Assembly: GCA_019925095.2 (NCBI GenBank)
Contig: CM034415.1
Location: forward strand, 7,287,001 to 7,351,000
Direction: 5' to 3'
Source: Dendrolimus kikuchii
Taxonomy: Eukaryota; Arthropoda; Insecta; Lepidoptera; Lasiocampidae
DNA: 64,000 bases
This document shows, in pieces, positions 33,186 through 43,743 of this stretch. Numbering within the stretch: the first letter of the stretch is position 1; each line of letters starts with the position of its first letter. A program made the translations under genes and the position numbers. The notes under the pieces were generated by a model that had not been told where the DNA came from, searched no databases, and saw nothing but the letters and a program-made list of their open reading frames with translations.

Positions 33186-33322
33186 CCCCTTTGCACAATA
33201 AGATCGGCAAAGGGGCTACAAGCTTAGGGCTCACCATAGGGCGCACCCCCCTGCCTACACCCGGCAGGGGGACTAGGTCTTCACAGTTTACACATATCCC
33301 TCAGGCTGCTCCCGCCTGAGGG
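33186..33322 (+). ncRNA. three 9-bp hairpins in the Jockey 5' leader
   Basis: Perfect stems CCCCTTTGC/GCAAAGGGG (33186-33194 and 33207-33215), CCCCCTGCC/GGCAGGGGG (33247-33255 and 33263-33271) and CCCTCAGGC/GCCTGAGGG (33298-33306 and 33314-33322), with loops of 12, 7 and 7 bases. A leader RNA fold is likely; its role (promoter, translation or ribozyme) is unknown. Confidence 0.6.
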
Positions 33323-33409
33323 ATGGCTACCCCGAAAGATTGGTGGGTTCAGACCCTCCGCTTGCTTGAGAGCCGCGACCCGACTCTAAAATAATGGTAC
33401 TGCCAGGAG

Positions 33410-34904
33410 ATGAAGGGATTTCTCCCCATGATGGAGATAATCCCTCCATCTCCGACAGCCACCGCGACCCCCGCGAAAGCCGCGTCTTCCGCGCCACCCC
33501 CCAAGGCCCTTAAGGCCGGCCCACCGAAAGCTCCTAAAGCCGCTGCCCCCGTGGCCCCTAAGGCCCCCGCGACCCCAATAGCCACTCAGGCTAAAACCCC
33601 AACGGCCACTTCGGCCACCCCTACCGCGGCCGCGCCCGCACCCACCCCCGCCCCCGCCATTACCGAATCTCGCACTGTCGCTTCAGCCGCGTCTGAAAGC
33701 GACATGGAGATCGACCCCTCCACCCAAACCGGTGACGACGACGGCTTCCAAGTCGTCACAAACCGCAAGGCCAAGAAGCGACTGCTCAACAGCTCGCCTC
33801 AAGGCCACATTGATAAGGAGCCTAAACAGGCCAAAACCAAGGCTACTAGCCAGCCCCGCCGCGAGCGACTCCCGCCCCCTCTGATAATCAGAGATAAACA
33901 TCTCTGGAGAGATGTACTCACCTCTCTCCCCGCCCATAACATCGTGCTGAAAGAAGCACGGGACATCCAGCACGGCATTAAAGTCGTCTTACAGACCCCG
34001 GCCGACCATCGCGCCCTTACCCGCATTTTAATTGACAGAAATGTCAATTATTACACTTACGCTCTCGAGGAAGAGAAGCGCCTCCGCGTTGTCGTACGCG
34101 GCCTTTCCCAGGAGCTCGAAACCTCCTACATCTTGGAGGACCTCCAAGCCCAAAACCTCCCTGTGCATGAGGTTCACCGCATGCACAAAGGAAACTCAGA
34201 CCGGACGCCATATAACATGGTGCTCGTGATCCTTGACCGTTCGGACCGAGGCAAAGCGATCTTCAACCTGAAGAGCGTCTGCGGTCTAACCAATCTCCGC
34301 TTCGAGCGGCCATACAATAACCAAATCCCCCGGCAATGCCACCGTTGCCAACTATATGGGCACTCGGCAAATCACTGCCACTCCCGCCCGAGATGCGTCA
34401 AGTGCCTCGGGGATCACGGGACCAGTGACTGCGCGCGGACTCGGGACTCCCCCGACCCTCCGGCCTGCATTCTCTGCGGACAAACCGGACATCCCGCTAA
34501 CTACCGCGGGTGCCCGGCCGCCCCCAAATTCAAAAAGAAAGGCCAAGCGTTCTCCCCCAGCCCCCAAGGCCGCCCCCAAACGTCGGGCATTCGTGCCTGC
34601 ACCTCTCCCGGCGTTCAACGCTTGGACAGGTTTTCCCGCCCTGCCTACCCAGGCCAGAGCCCCGATGCCCCTCACGAGGCCCCAACCTCAACCCGTCACA
34701 CTGCCGCCTCCCACAGGTGCTCCCTCCTCCATCTCGGAGGACCTCGCCCTGGTAACACAGTTTGCCAGGTCGCTACCCTTCAACCTGGAGGAGGTAACTA
34801 CCTTGGCGAGGAAACTCGAAACCGCCACTACCCTAAAGGCTCGTCTGCGGCTCTTCATGGAGCACGGAACGCTGATGAAGATCCTTTATGACGACACTCC
34901 CTAA
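33410..34904 (+). pseudogene. Jockey ORF1 (gag-like), one frameshift
   Basis: A nucleic-acid-binding ORF1 protein. From 33410 it has an Ala/Pro-rich N-terminus (residues about 20-100), a central domain (NIVLKEARDIQHGIKVVLQT ... LRVVVRGLSQELETSYI) and three zinc knuckles: CHRCQLYGHSANHC, CVKCLGDHGTSDC and CILCGQTGHPANYRGC. After KFKKKG the first frame loses sense. The next frame gives AFNAWTGFPALP, EDLALVTQFARSLPFNLEEV and ends at TAA 34904, plainly the true C-terminus. The shift lies near 34528-34545, next to A runs. The start at 33410 is the first ATG of the frame; upstream context is unverified. Confidence 0.85.
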
Positions 34905-34916
34905 TTTAACCTCCTA

Positions 34917-37751
34917 ATGGCTACCACAAGTAGGGAAAAACCCCGCTCATTGACTTTGGCTACATATAACGCCAACGGACTTAGAAATCAGCGCAACTTG
35001 GTTCACGACTTCCTGGTCACCGATAACATAGACATTCTCTTAGTGCAAGAGACTTTCTTAAAGCCGAGTATTAGAGATCCCCGAATCGCTAATTACAACC
35101 TGATCAGGCACGATAGGTTAACCTCCCATGGCGGAGGGACACTTATCTACTACAAGCGGTCCTTGCACTGCATCCCCATCGATACCCCCCCTCTAGAGGA
35201 ACTAGAAGTCTCCGCATGCAAACTATCGATGACAGGCCATCAGCGCATCATCATAGTTTCAGCATACTTAAAATGTCAGAAGCCCATCTTGGAAGACGAT
35301 CTCAACGCCCTATTTAGTCTGGGTCCCGCGGTTATAATAGCCGGGGACTTAAACTGTAAACATCCCTCTTGGAATTGTCCAATTGAAAATCCCAAAAGAA
35401 GGGAGCTTATCCGCCTCTCGGACAGGCTCCACTTTGGCATTTTAGCCCCCTTGACCTCCACCAGATACCCTGACAGACCGGACGTACAATACCCGAGCGT
35501 TCTCGACATAGCGCTACTGAAGGGAGTCTCCCTTCAGTTCCGCTCTATCAAAACACGGGATGACATTGATTCCGACCACTTGCCGGTCGTACTTCAGTTA
35601 GGCCCCCCGACTGACTCGACGCCACCGACGAAACCCGTCATAGATTGGGCCAAAGTCCGGGACTTGCTCGCAACGACAAGCTCCCCGGACTTGGACCGGA
35701 TCCCGGACCCGATTAACTCAGCCCAGGACAACGATGTTGCCATCGAAGCCCTCACCAGCCACCTCCAGAGCGTGGTGCGGGAGTCCACTCGGCAGGTACC
35801 TCTCGAGGACCGCCGATTGCCACTCCCGGACGACGTCAGAGATCTGATGAGGGAAAAGAGGGCAGCATTCAGAGCCTACGGCAGCTTCCCCTCTCTAGAT
35901 AATAAAGCCCAATACAGGGCACTCCAACGCCAGGTCAGACTCCGTGTCCAGGAGGTCAGGAACCAACGTTGGGACCGACTGCCGGAGGAGATCTCCCCAA
36001 CTCACCAGGCTTACTGGCAGCTGGCGAGATCTCTGAAAGCAGAAACCCTTTCGAGCATGCCACCCCTCGAGAGACCCGATAACATCAAAGCGTTTGATGA
36101 CGACGAAAAGGCGGAATGTCTCGCCGAAAGTCTCGAGCTCCAATGCTCCCCCAATATTGCCAATAACGACCCGTCTCACCTATCGGAGGTAGACGCCGAG
36201 GTCGAATATCGGTCCTCCCTCCCGGCCGAAACCACACTCGAACCGGTCACGATTGAAGAAGTACAGGATTTCATCAAAGCCCTAAAGCCCCGCAAGGCCC
36301 CAGGCAATGATGGAATCAGCCATAAACTTTTAAAAATCCTCCCCGCTCAACTTATCTTAATTATGGTAAGCATCTTCAATGTTGCCATAAATAATTGCCA
36401 ATTCCCCAAGACCTGGAAAGAAGCGGAGGTCATCGGTATCCGCAAACCAGGCAAACCGGCCTCAAAGCCCTCCAGCTACCGCCCCATCAGTCTACTCAGC
36501 TCGCTGGGTAAACTGTATGAGCGAGTCCTTCTCACAAGACTGAGAGATTTTGCCTTCAGCAATAATTTCATCCCCCCTGAGCAGTTTGGCTTTAGAGCTA
36601 GACACTCTTGTCCACAGCAAGTGCTCCGCATCACGGAGCACGTCCTCTCCCATTTCCAACGCGGCGGACGAAGATTCTGGCCGACAGGCGCAGTATTCTT
36701 CGACGTCGCCAAAGCTTTCGATAAGGTCTGGCACAACGGGCTGATATACAAGTTGTATCAACTCGGTGTGCCGGACCGACTCGTACTCATTCTACGGGAC
36801 TTCCTCAAAGACCGTAGATTCAAATTCCGAGTGGAGGGCACTAGATCCTCCTCTCATTCCATCTCAGCGGGAGTCCCTCAGGGCTCCGCGCTCTCCCCCT
36901 TACTTTTCTCGCTGTACACCAGCGACATGCCACGGCACCCCCATACCGAGCTAGCCCTATATGCGGATGACACCGCCATATTCATTAGCGACCCCAGCAG
37001 ATACAGAATCTGCAGTCACCTCATCGCCGCCATCAAGGAACTAGGCGACTGGTTCCGTAGATGGAGGATTGAAGTGAACCCCGAGAAGAGTGCAGCCATC
37101 ATGTTCTCTCGTCGCTCTCTCTCACCCAATACCCGCCCCACTAACCAACTTATACCCATCAAGCTATATGACGGAGTTATCCCCTGGGTTAACGAAGTCA
37201 AATATCTTGGTGTAACTCTCGATAGAGGCTTGTACTTCCATAAGCACACCAGAGCGGTCGGGAACAGAGCATACTGGATCCTAGGCCGACTCTATCCGTT
37301 GATATGCAAGAAGAGTAAGATGAGCCTTAGAAATAAAGTGACTCTATACAAAACTTGCATCCGCCCCATCATGACCTATGCGAGTGTGGTCTTCGGCCAC
37401 GCCAGCGATACAAACATCTGGAGACTGCAAAGAATCCAGAATCATTTTATGTGTGCTGCAGTCGACGCCCCGCTCTATATGCGGCTCGCCGACCTGCATC
37501 GCGATCTGGAGCTTCCCTCCATCAAAGACTATATAGTCACTCTATCGCGTAGATTCTTTGACCTTACCCCCCATCACCCGAACCCTCTGGTGACGGAAAC
37601 GGTCAACTATAAACCCACACCGAACGCTCCTATGAGAAATCGTCGCCCTCGCAATGCGCTCATTGACGAGTCCGATAAAATCACCCGTCTCCTCGCGATC
37701 ATGAACCCCCCGAGGCTCAGAACATCAGCCTGGCATAACAGACGCAGATAG
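34917..37751 (+). CDS. Jockey ORF2: endonuclease and reverse transcriptase, intact
   Basis: 944 codons, starting 12 bases after the ORF1 stop. Apurinic-type endonuclease at the N-terminus: YNANGL (about 18), QETFL (about 43), GDLN (D144) and SDHLPV (219-221). RT: KPRKAPGNDGIS, YRPISLLSSLGK, GFRARHSCPQQ, FFDVAKAFDKVW, AGVPQGSALSPLLFSLY and the catalytic YADD at 682-685, followed by a thumb with VKYLGVTLD. The length suits the Jockey clade and no lesion was seen. The protein would nick DNA and prime reverse transcription at the site. Whether it is active depends on an ORF1 partner, broken in this copy. Confidence 0.92.
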   Translation: MATTSREKPRSLTLATYNANGLRNQRNLVHDFLVTDNIDILLVQETFLKPSIRDPRIANYNLIRHDRLTSHGGGTLIYYKRSLHCIPIDTPPLEELEVSACKLSMTGHQRIIIVSAYLKCQKPILEDDLNALFSLGPAVIIAGDLNCKHPSWNCPIENPKRRELIRLSDRLHFGILAPLTSTRYPDRPDVQYPSVLDIALLKGVSLQFRSIKTRDDIDSDHLPVVLQLGPPTDSTPPTKPVIDWAKVRDLLATTSSPDLDRIPDPINSAQDNDVAIEALTSHLQSVVRESTRQVPLEDRRLPLPDDVRDLMREKRAAFRAYGSFPSLDNKAQYRALQRQVRLRVQEVRNQRWDRLPEEISPTHQAYWQLARSLKAETLSSMPPLERPDNIKAFDDDEKAECLAESLELQCSPNIANNDPSHLSEVDAEVEYRSSLPAETTLEPVTIEEVQDFIKALKPRKAPGNDGISHKLLKILPAQLILIMVSIFNVAINNCQFPKTWKEAEVIGIRKPGKPASKPSSYRPISLLSSLGKLYERVLLTRLRDFAFSNNFIPPEQFGFRARHSCPQQVLRITEHVLSHFQRGGRRFWPTGAVFFDVAKAFDKVWHNGLIYKLYQLGVPDRLVLILRDFLKDRRFKFRVEGTRSSSHSISAGVPQGSALSPLLFSLYTSDMPRHPHTELALYADDTAIFISDPSRYRICSHLIAAIKELGDWFRRWRIEVNPEKSAAIMFSRRSLSPNTRPTNQLIPIKLYDGVIPWVNEVKYLGVTLDRGLYFHKHTRAVGNRAYWILGRLYPLICKKSKMSLRNKVTLYKTCIRPIMTYASVVFGHASDTNIWRLQRIQNHFMCAAVDAPLYMRLADLHRDLELPSIKDYIVTLSRRFFDLTPHHPNPLVTETVNYKPTPNAPMRNRRPRNALIDESDKITRLLAIMNPPRLRTSAWHNRRR

Positions 37752-38224
37752 AACAGACGCCGGAGAGCCCCCGGCTCGTATCCGCTTACACAAAGGTAAG
37801 ACCCCACCAATCTCACTCACTCACTACAGACACAAGTAGCCATACACGATTAGCATAGGCGTGTTGCTGGAGAGTTTCTTCCGCCGCTTCTTCTCCTCCA
37901 GCTATAAAACGTTGCGAAGCGGTAGTAATGATAGAGTAGGATCGGCTCCGCCGGCGGAGTCGATAATTGGTCCCCAAAAAAATCATTTCAGCCTGTTGGC
38001 TTAGCTCTTTCAGCCTTTAACGGCTAATTCCCAATATAGAGTCAATCCCCCGCAGCGGTCGAGCCGAGGTCGAACCTCACAGGAGGCGCCTCCTCGAGCG
38101 TGCTGCTCCCGGGCTGAACGCCTCCGCTCCCACGGAGTCGTGAAGCCCCCAAAGTCCGGTATCGCTGAAACAGCCATCTGCGGCTATTCAGCTGGGTCCA
38201 GCTCCAAAAAAAAAAAAAAAAAAA
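37752..38224 (+). other. Jockey 3' UTR and poly-A tail
   Basis: GC-rich. Includes gagtttcttccgccgcttct and gttgcgaagcggtagtaa, a module also present at 54.73 kb outside this element, and the palindrome ctccgccggcggag. Ends in about 19 A. Confidence 0.8.
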
Positions 38225-38237
38225 CCGGCACGTTTCC

Positions 38238-39785
38238 GTCCGTCCCGTGCGCACGTGCACTGCCCTCCGTCTCACGCAGTTCGAAACTCGTGTACGTAAT
38301 TCGTTGGGTTACCCGGTCAATCTTATAGTGGACGAGGTGGAATAAACTTAAAACAGTTTCGATAGCAAACGTATAAGAATTTTTCAACAGACAATGTAAC
38401 ATTTCAAAAACATAAAAAAGTATAATTTTACAAGGAGTTTCTCTGTCGCCAACATTTCCCACCCCAGTGCTAGAGCAGCACTCACTCCTCAGATCAATGG
38501 TTTTGTGTTTTAACGTCGTCAACACTTACACGACCATCTTTAATGTATGACCTTCATAAATTGTTCTCCAGCGGAACTAATTCTGAATAAAAACTTGAAT
38601 TTAAACCCAGATAGTGCTAATTGCTATCACAACAAGACTCTTTGGTCAAACATTTCTGAGAGTGCTAGCTATATATCTATCATTCATACAAATATTAATT
38701 AAATTTATTACTTCTAATTACCTCTGTTCCTTATAACACTTATGTCTAGACGAAGACATGTCTGAGCGCCCGTTCACTGAAAGTTTATTTTCCTTGCGCT
38801 CTTTCCATTTAGTAAATAAATTTAACTGGTGATGCGGGTGGCAAAGGTAGATTGTTGGTGGTGCAAGGAGGGAAAAATCCACAGCCGGGTAGAAGCGGCA
38901 CTCACCTGCGAATCCCCAATCCTCGTTCCTGTTACAATTATTGAGTAGCATAGTTGTTCTTGTCGTGTTTTTTTTAAAGTTAATAATTAGTTGTTGGTGG
39001 TGCCAAGGGTAAATTTTGAAGTCCTTCCACACCTCCCCTCTAGCACACCACGTGGCGGCGGTTGTATAATAAATTGCCCTACCTCCTGGACTGGTGCGGC
39101 CTTCGATAATATAACTCAAGAGCAGTGGACGGCAGGACAATCAGAACAATCGTTGCATCCGATTGATCATATGGGAAGGAAAATCTGGTCACTAACCTTA
39201 ACCTCCCGAAACTGCACTTCTCCCAATTCGGCAAGCCTGGAGACGTCTGGCAGCGGTCGTCGAGGTTTGATTGATTGCACACGGTGATATAAAATAGTCT
39301 TTTTTGTCACACACAAATGGCGGTTTAAATTATTAAAAATTAGCATATATAGATATGGCTGCGGAGCGGGTCGCCATGCGCGCGCGATCGTGTAGGATAT
39401 TCTACTTCGAGTCTACGACTTATTATTATATTGGGGCGTTGGTGCGGTTTTTGTCCCTCCAATGCCATTACGTGACGACATAACATCGTTGGCCAATGAG
39501 TCTCCTTAGAAGGGCACAGATCGGAAGATGTTGGCGTGACTGACTTCATTCCGATCATATAATCAAAGAAATGGCTAATTGAAATAATTGGCCTAAACAG
39601 TTGTATATAGACGGTATTCATTACATTTCATTTTTATGTTGGCAGACGCAATAGATTTGTAATGTGTTTCGTTTGTTTGATTACATGTAAAACTTTAAGT
39701 AAAATGTTTAATATAATATCTTGTATAAAATATTATCTGGAATTTCCAAATAGTAATGTATTCAATTCTTTTCATTCATAACACT
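38238..39785. other. unassigned interval right of the Jockey copy
   Basis: Minus strand 38525-38226 is open for 100 codons and would continue across the pre-insertion site into 33154-32985. Around 38.85-39.20 kb two similar blocks (each with a ccaccaacaa stretch on the minus strand) look duplicated. A possible donor gcag|gtgagt lies near 38910. No protein family recognised. Confidence 0.35.
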
Positions 39786-40290
39786 TTAATTATAGTACAT
39801 TATGGTACTAGTGTGTAACATTGGTGATTACCGCCGAGGCGCCATTGAGACTCGAGCCGTAGGCGAGGGTCTTAAGAGAGTCGAGGACGGTAATCATCAA
39901 TACACACTTGTATCATACGACGTTTTTCAACACACTTGTGAATAAAATAACAACAAAAACTCATTTTATTTAGTAGATACAAAAAGTTATATATGAGTGA
40001 AAGTTTTATTTATTAAACACGTACAAGTTAAAATTATCTATTTAAATAAGAAGTTGCATGAAATGAGCAAGCAATAGGAACATTAATTTATTTGTTCTAT
40101 AGAACACGATCTTTTTTTTTAAAAAAACTTTTTTAAGAACAAAGCAACTCAACCAATACAATAAAAAAAAAATCTATAACTCACTAGTGAGTTATAATGT
40201 TTTTTAGTCACAGTTTGATTATGGGTGTCATTCTGTGCCTAATTGCGGTGACCATAGAGCCACTCTATGAGCAAGTAAGTTGTCAAAAAA
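39786..40290 (-). repeat. repeat module X (inverted relative to 12.8 kb)
   Basis: Reverse complement of 12826-13330: gtacattatggtactagtgt at the left, the self-complementary gattaccgccgaggcgcc part, and gtgaccatagagccactcta at the right. High identity. Adjacent module Y keeps its plus orientation, so X alone is flipped. Confidence 0.65.
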
Positions 40291-40530
40291 TAGTTTATCA
40301 ATGACTTCAATCCGCTATCGGTTGTGCCGATTGCTAAGTTGCATAAATAGTTAAATTGTTCGAGGAATGGCGAGATGTTCTAAAAATGCTTGTCGAATGT
40401 TAAATGAGACTGAGAATACTAGTTTAATAACTTTGTTAAAGCCGTAAGGTTCTCTGATTATAACTATGTGACCAGTTGCTGTTCTTTTATTAATATAAAC
40501 CCTTCTGAGTTGTTGCAAGTATTACATCCC
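40291..40530 (+). repeat. repeat module Y, copy 2
   Basis: Matches 13331-13560 in the same orientation with several indels. The minus-strand frame present in copy 1 is destroyed here by stops. Confidence 0.6.
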
Positions 40531-41181
40531 TTCTCAGCACTTCTACAAAATTAGCGTTTGTTCACAGCCCACATACCACCAACAGGAGCGGGTTTATAAG
40601 TAAAAAAAACGCGTTCTATAGTTGCATTTAATGCGCGTGCAACGCTCGCGTGACCGTTGACGTACTAGGCCGCCTGCCGGCACGTATGGTTGTCAGCCGC
40701 CAGGTGGCACCACCTGTCTATCCAGCGTGCGGATTTGTGGAAAGGAGAAGCAAGGTAGGAATACAAGGCACCTAACTAATAACTTAAGCGGTCTAGTTCA
40801 CTCGGAGTCTGTGATCCGTCAGTCATGCGTAGTTCTGATGAAGTATAAGGAACCATGATTGTTGCTAACATAGAAGATCAAACAGTTCAAATATTACTAG
40901 AAAGACGCGCTTACATGGATGACCGAATAAAGACAAGACTAATTAATAACATTGTAAAACATACAAAGAAGATTATATTAAAAACTAGGATGTGCTTGCG
41001 ACTTTGTCCACGCATAATTTGGAATTCCCTCGGGACTCCCGAGACACAAAGTACCGCAGCATTTGAAAGGAATGTAAGCTACCGTTTTAGTGAAAACTGT
41101 GTCGGAGTAAGTTAGTTTTGATGCACTCAAACAACTACAAACAAACAAATTTTATGTAATAAAATTTGCTATCGATCAATG
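40531..41181. other. unassigned interval
   Basis: An 86-codon plus frame at 40855-41115 (with DDRIKTRLINNIVKHTKKI) has no motif I recognise and no neighbours that support it. The remainder is non-repetitive within this window. Confidence 0.3.
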
Positions 41182-41374
41182 AAATAAAAAATAATAATTT
41201 AAAAAAAAACTAAAAAAATACGCTTTTATACAAAATCCAAAGTAAGAAAAAATGATTTGTATAAAATCATTTTTTCTTACACTATTTTTATTTCAAATTT
41301 ATTTTCTATTTTTTAGTTGGATTTTCTATAAAAGCGTATTTTTTTAACTATTATTTTTTATTTTCCATGTTTTA
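41182..41374. repeat. long nested palindrome
   Basis: The inner hairpin has perfect 17-base arms (41242-41258 and 41264-41280, gtaagaaaaaatgattt) around a 5-base loop. Outer arms pair tacgcttttat...aaaatccaa (about 41219-41240) with ttggattttctataaaagcg (about 41317 onward), and the AT-rich flanks also match. A foldback element or MITE. Confidence 0.7.
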
Positions 41375-41781
41375 GTGATTATTTAGTGATTTAATTCCCT
41401 TCTCCGTGGAAACTTTGAAAAAACAATTAAATACACTCTTATGATAAAATGGAACGTTATGTAAAAATAAGCTTTTTTAAATAGGTTTCTAAATACAAAC
41501 TGTTGAGATCCTGCATATCATGTAGCAGCAGAGTGCTGGCCAAGACAAGTAAAACGAGCCCAAACACGACGGGTCTATCTTGTTTAGTACAGGAGTTCCT
41601 ATGGCCACCTTCCGACTCCATCGTCAGATCAGCTCCATGGTACCATATTATTGCATTGTCACGCGATATACACAACGTGCAAAATTTCCGCTCAATCGGG
41701 AACCGGAAAGTCGATCAAATTTAACTTAAAAGATTCCGTTACATACGTATGAAGCTAATAAAAGCGTATTAAAAATCACAA

Positions 41782-42105
41782 TGAGATTACATACATACAT
41801 ACATACATAACTTCACGCCAGTTCCCTTGCGGGGTAGGCACGAACAACAGAGCGCCATTTAGGCCCATTCTTACACACCTCACTTGCTTCTTTGACATTC
41901 ATAACTCTTGTCATGCACGCTCGTCTGTTCTTAAGGCTCCTGACATCAGCCTCCGCTAGTACACGATCAATTTGATCATGGAAGGTGTGTCGTGGCCTTC
42001 CACGACTTCTGCATCCATCCACTTTTGCATTGTATATCTGTTTAGTCATTCTTTCATCATGCATTCTTTCCACATGCCCGAACCACCGGAGCATTCCTGA
42101 GATTA
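41782..42105 (-). mobile_element. LINE-A copy 7
   Basis: Starts at the MLRWFGHVERM coding point and includes a long (CATA)n stretch (the complement of the ATGT tail). The 8-bp duplication tgagatta lies at 41782-41789 and 42098-42105. The 93-codon end of the polyprotein is open. Confidence 0.88.
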
Positions 42106-42552
42106 GATTTTTTTATTTTGCCCATTTTAAACTACACCCAGAAAAATTACTGCAGGTTTCCCGGGTGAAAAGTAGCGCAGATTTTAAGTCAAAGAACTTG
42201 CTGTCTATCAGTGAATACCGCATTGAAAACGACCCAGTAAATTTCTCGAACAAACAGACAAGAAAAACAATGCATCGTGTGTTCACCATCGTTTATCAAT
42301 GTACCTACATATACTGAATTTTTGATATTTTGTAATGTCATAGATATTATTATGCTGTCAAAACCTGCCTAACAGGAAACTAAATGCAAGTAGTTAGTGT
42401 CTTTATAGACAAATATGTATTAATATTCTCAAAATCTATTCTGAATGTCAAGGATTGTTGAGGTTTCTAAAGCTTTTAGGATTTCGTAGTCTGTATACAT
42501 TATTCACATTTTAATATATTACGAGGCATTTTGTAAGTGTCTTTTATCTATA

Positions 42553-43582
42553 TCTATACTAATATTATAAAGAAGAAATATTTGATTGTAGATTTGTTTG
42601 CGTTGAATAAGTTCCGAAACCACTGAACCGATTTGAAAAATTCTTTCACTGTTGGGAAGCTACACTATGCCCGGGTGACATAGGCTATATATATTATATT
42701 TCCAAAAAAGGGATCCTTACTAAAACTCCAATAATGTAACACAAGTTGTAATTTTTTTTTACCTAAAATCGCGTGCGCTGCGAAAACTATTGATGATAGA
42801 ATAAAATAATTATACTACGACTTTGCAGAACACATCATAATCTACAGAAAGTGTTGCCAGAGTATATGTTTACCTATTATAGTTATGCCAAAATAAAGAT
42901 TTATCCGTGCAAGAACGGAGAAAGAATACAATTTCCTGCGGCCGGGCGGCCTGTCGTAAGAGGCGACTTAACAACCCACAGCCAGGTGGCAGGGCGTTTG
43001 TCCGACTGGATGGCTACCACCCCTGGTCTAAAGTATGTCGTCATAACAACCTTGGGTTGTGTTTCGGCATTAGTGACCAGGTTCCAGTCTCCCTTAAGAG
43101 AGCAGCGGCGCATTTGTAGCAACTTTGGTGTTGCAAATGTCCATAGGCGATGGTAACCGCTTTCCATCCAGTGGGCCGTCTGCCTGTCTGCTGATCTCCT
43201 GCAATAAAAGAAAGACCCTTTATTTATTATAAAAAATTAATTTAAATGCCGCTGCTAGAAGAGGCTCTTTCTTTGTAACTTGGTACTCATCCTTATCAAA
43301 ATAAACTACTTCATATTCAAGACTGCTTCAATAGCTTTATATAACTATTATTCGATTCGGACATTCCATTCGAAAGATATCACGAGTTTAAAAATTAAGT
43401 ATTAGAAATAAGTTGCGTGATCGCCGCTCACTCTACTCGGCTAGCTAGGCAGCACCTTATGCGATGTAGGCATCACTAGGGTACGGGCCACATGGATAAT
43501 ATTTTGAATTCGCTTAGTAAATAATTAAACCTCACAAAAAGTTATTTTTAGATACTCGTGCGAAGCCGGGGCGGACCGCTAG
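42553..43582 (+). mobile_element. Helitron-like element with nested family B copy
   Basis: Preceded by A, starts tctatactaatattataaag, contains ttgaaaaattctttcactgt and ends gcgaagccggggcgg...ctag before T. These are the termini of the 8.1-kb element. About 310 bases of family B are inserted at 42895-43205. Non-coding. Confidence 0.65.
42895..43205 (+). mobile_element. repeat family B, copy 5 (nested)
   Basis: Sense orientation, from ccgtgcaagaacggagaaag to ctcctgcaataaaag; near full length. The flanking aaaga words (left ataaagattt, right aaaagaaaga) may be a short target duplication. Confidence 0.7.
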
Positions 43583-43743
43583 TCTATTTTGCACACCGTG
43601 AAAATGGTAGAATGTATAGGACATCAACTTATCATTGTAACAACTTTTGTGCTACATTCTGGCAAATAAAGATATTATTATTATTTTGACCCATACTATT
43701 TTTAATGTCGTTATATTGTTTACTTTTTGTCGACTGCAAGAAA

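Larger units (their letters stand above)
33155..38237 (+). mobile_element. Jockey-type LINE, full length with 13-bp target duplication
   Basis: The element body 33168-38224 is enclosed by the perfect duplication ccggcacgtttcc (33155-33167 and 38225-38237) and ends in an A run (about 38206-38224). It has a structured 5' leader, ORF1 with CCHC knuckles, ORF2 with APE endonuclease and RT, and a 0.47-kb 3' UTR. The intact duplication suggests a young copy. ORF1 has one frameshift. Inserted into a locus that held a minus-strand open frame. Confidence 0.93.

Noticed and set aside
33155..33200. HDV-like ribozyme at the Jockey 5' end
   Set aside because: The ggccggcacg start belongs to the target duplication, and the expected nested pseudoknot stems are not found.
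33349..34675. Several Ala/Gly-rich minus-strand frames over Jockey ORF1
   Set aside because: GC-rich shadows of ORF1; composition mirrors the plus-strand codons.
38718..39282. Cys-containing minus-strand frames as possible upstream exons of the protease (LDLa or clip-like)
   Set aside because: Cysteine spacing does not fit LDLa, sushi or clip patterns, and no splice phases could be tied to exon 32191.
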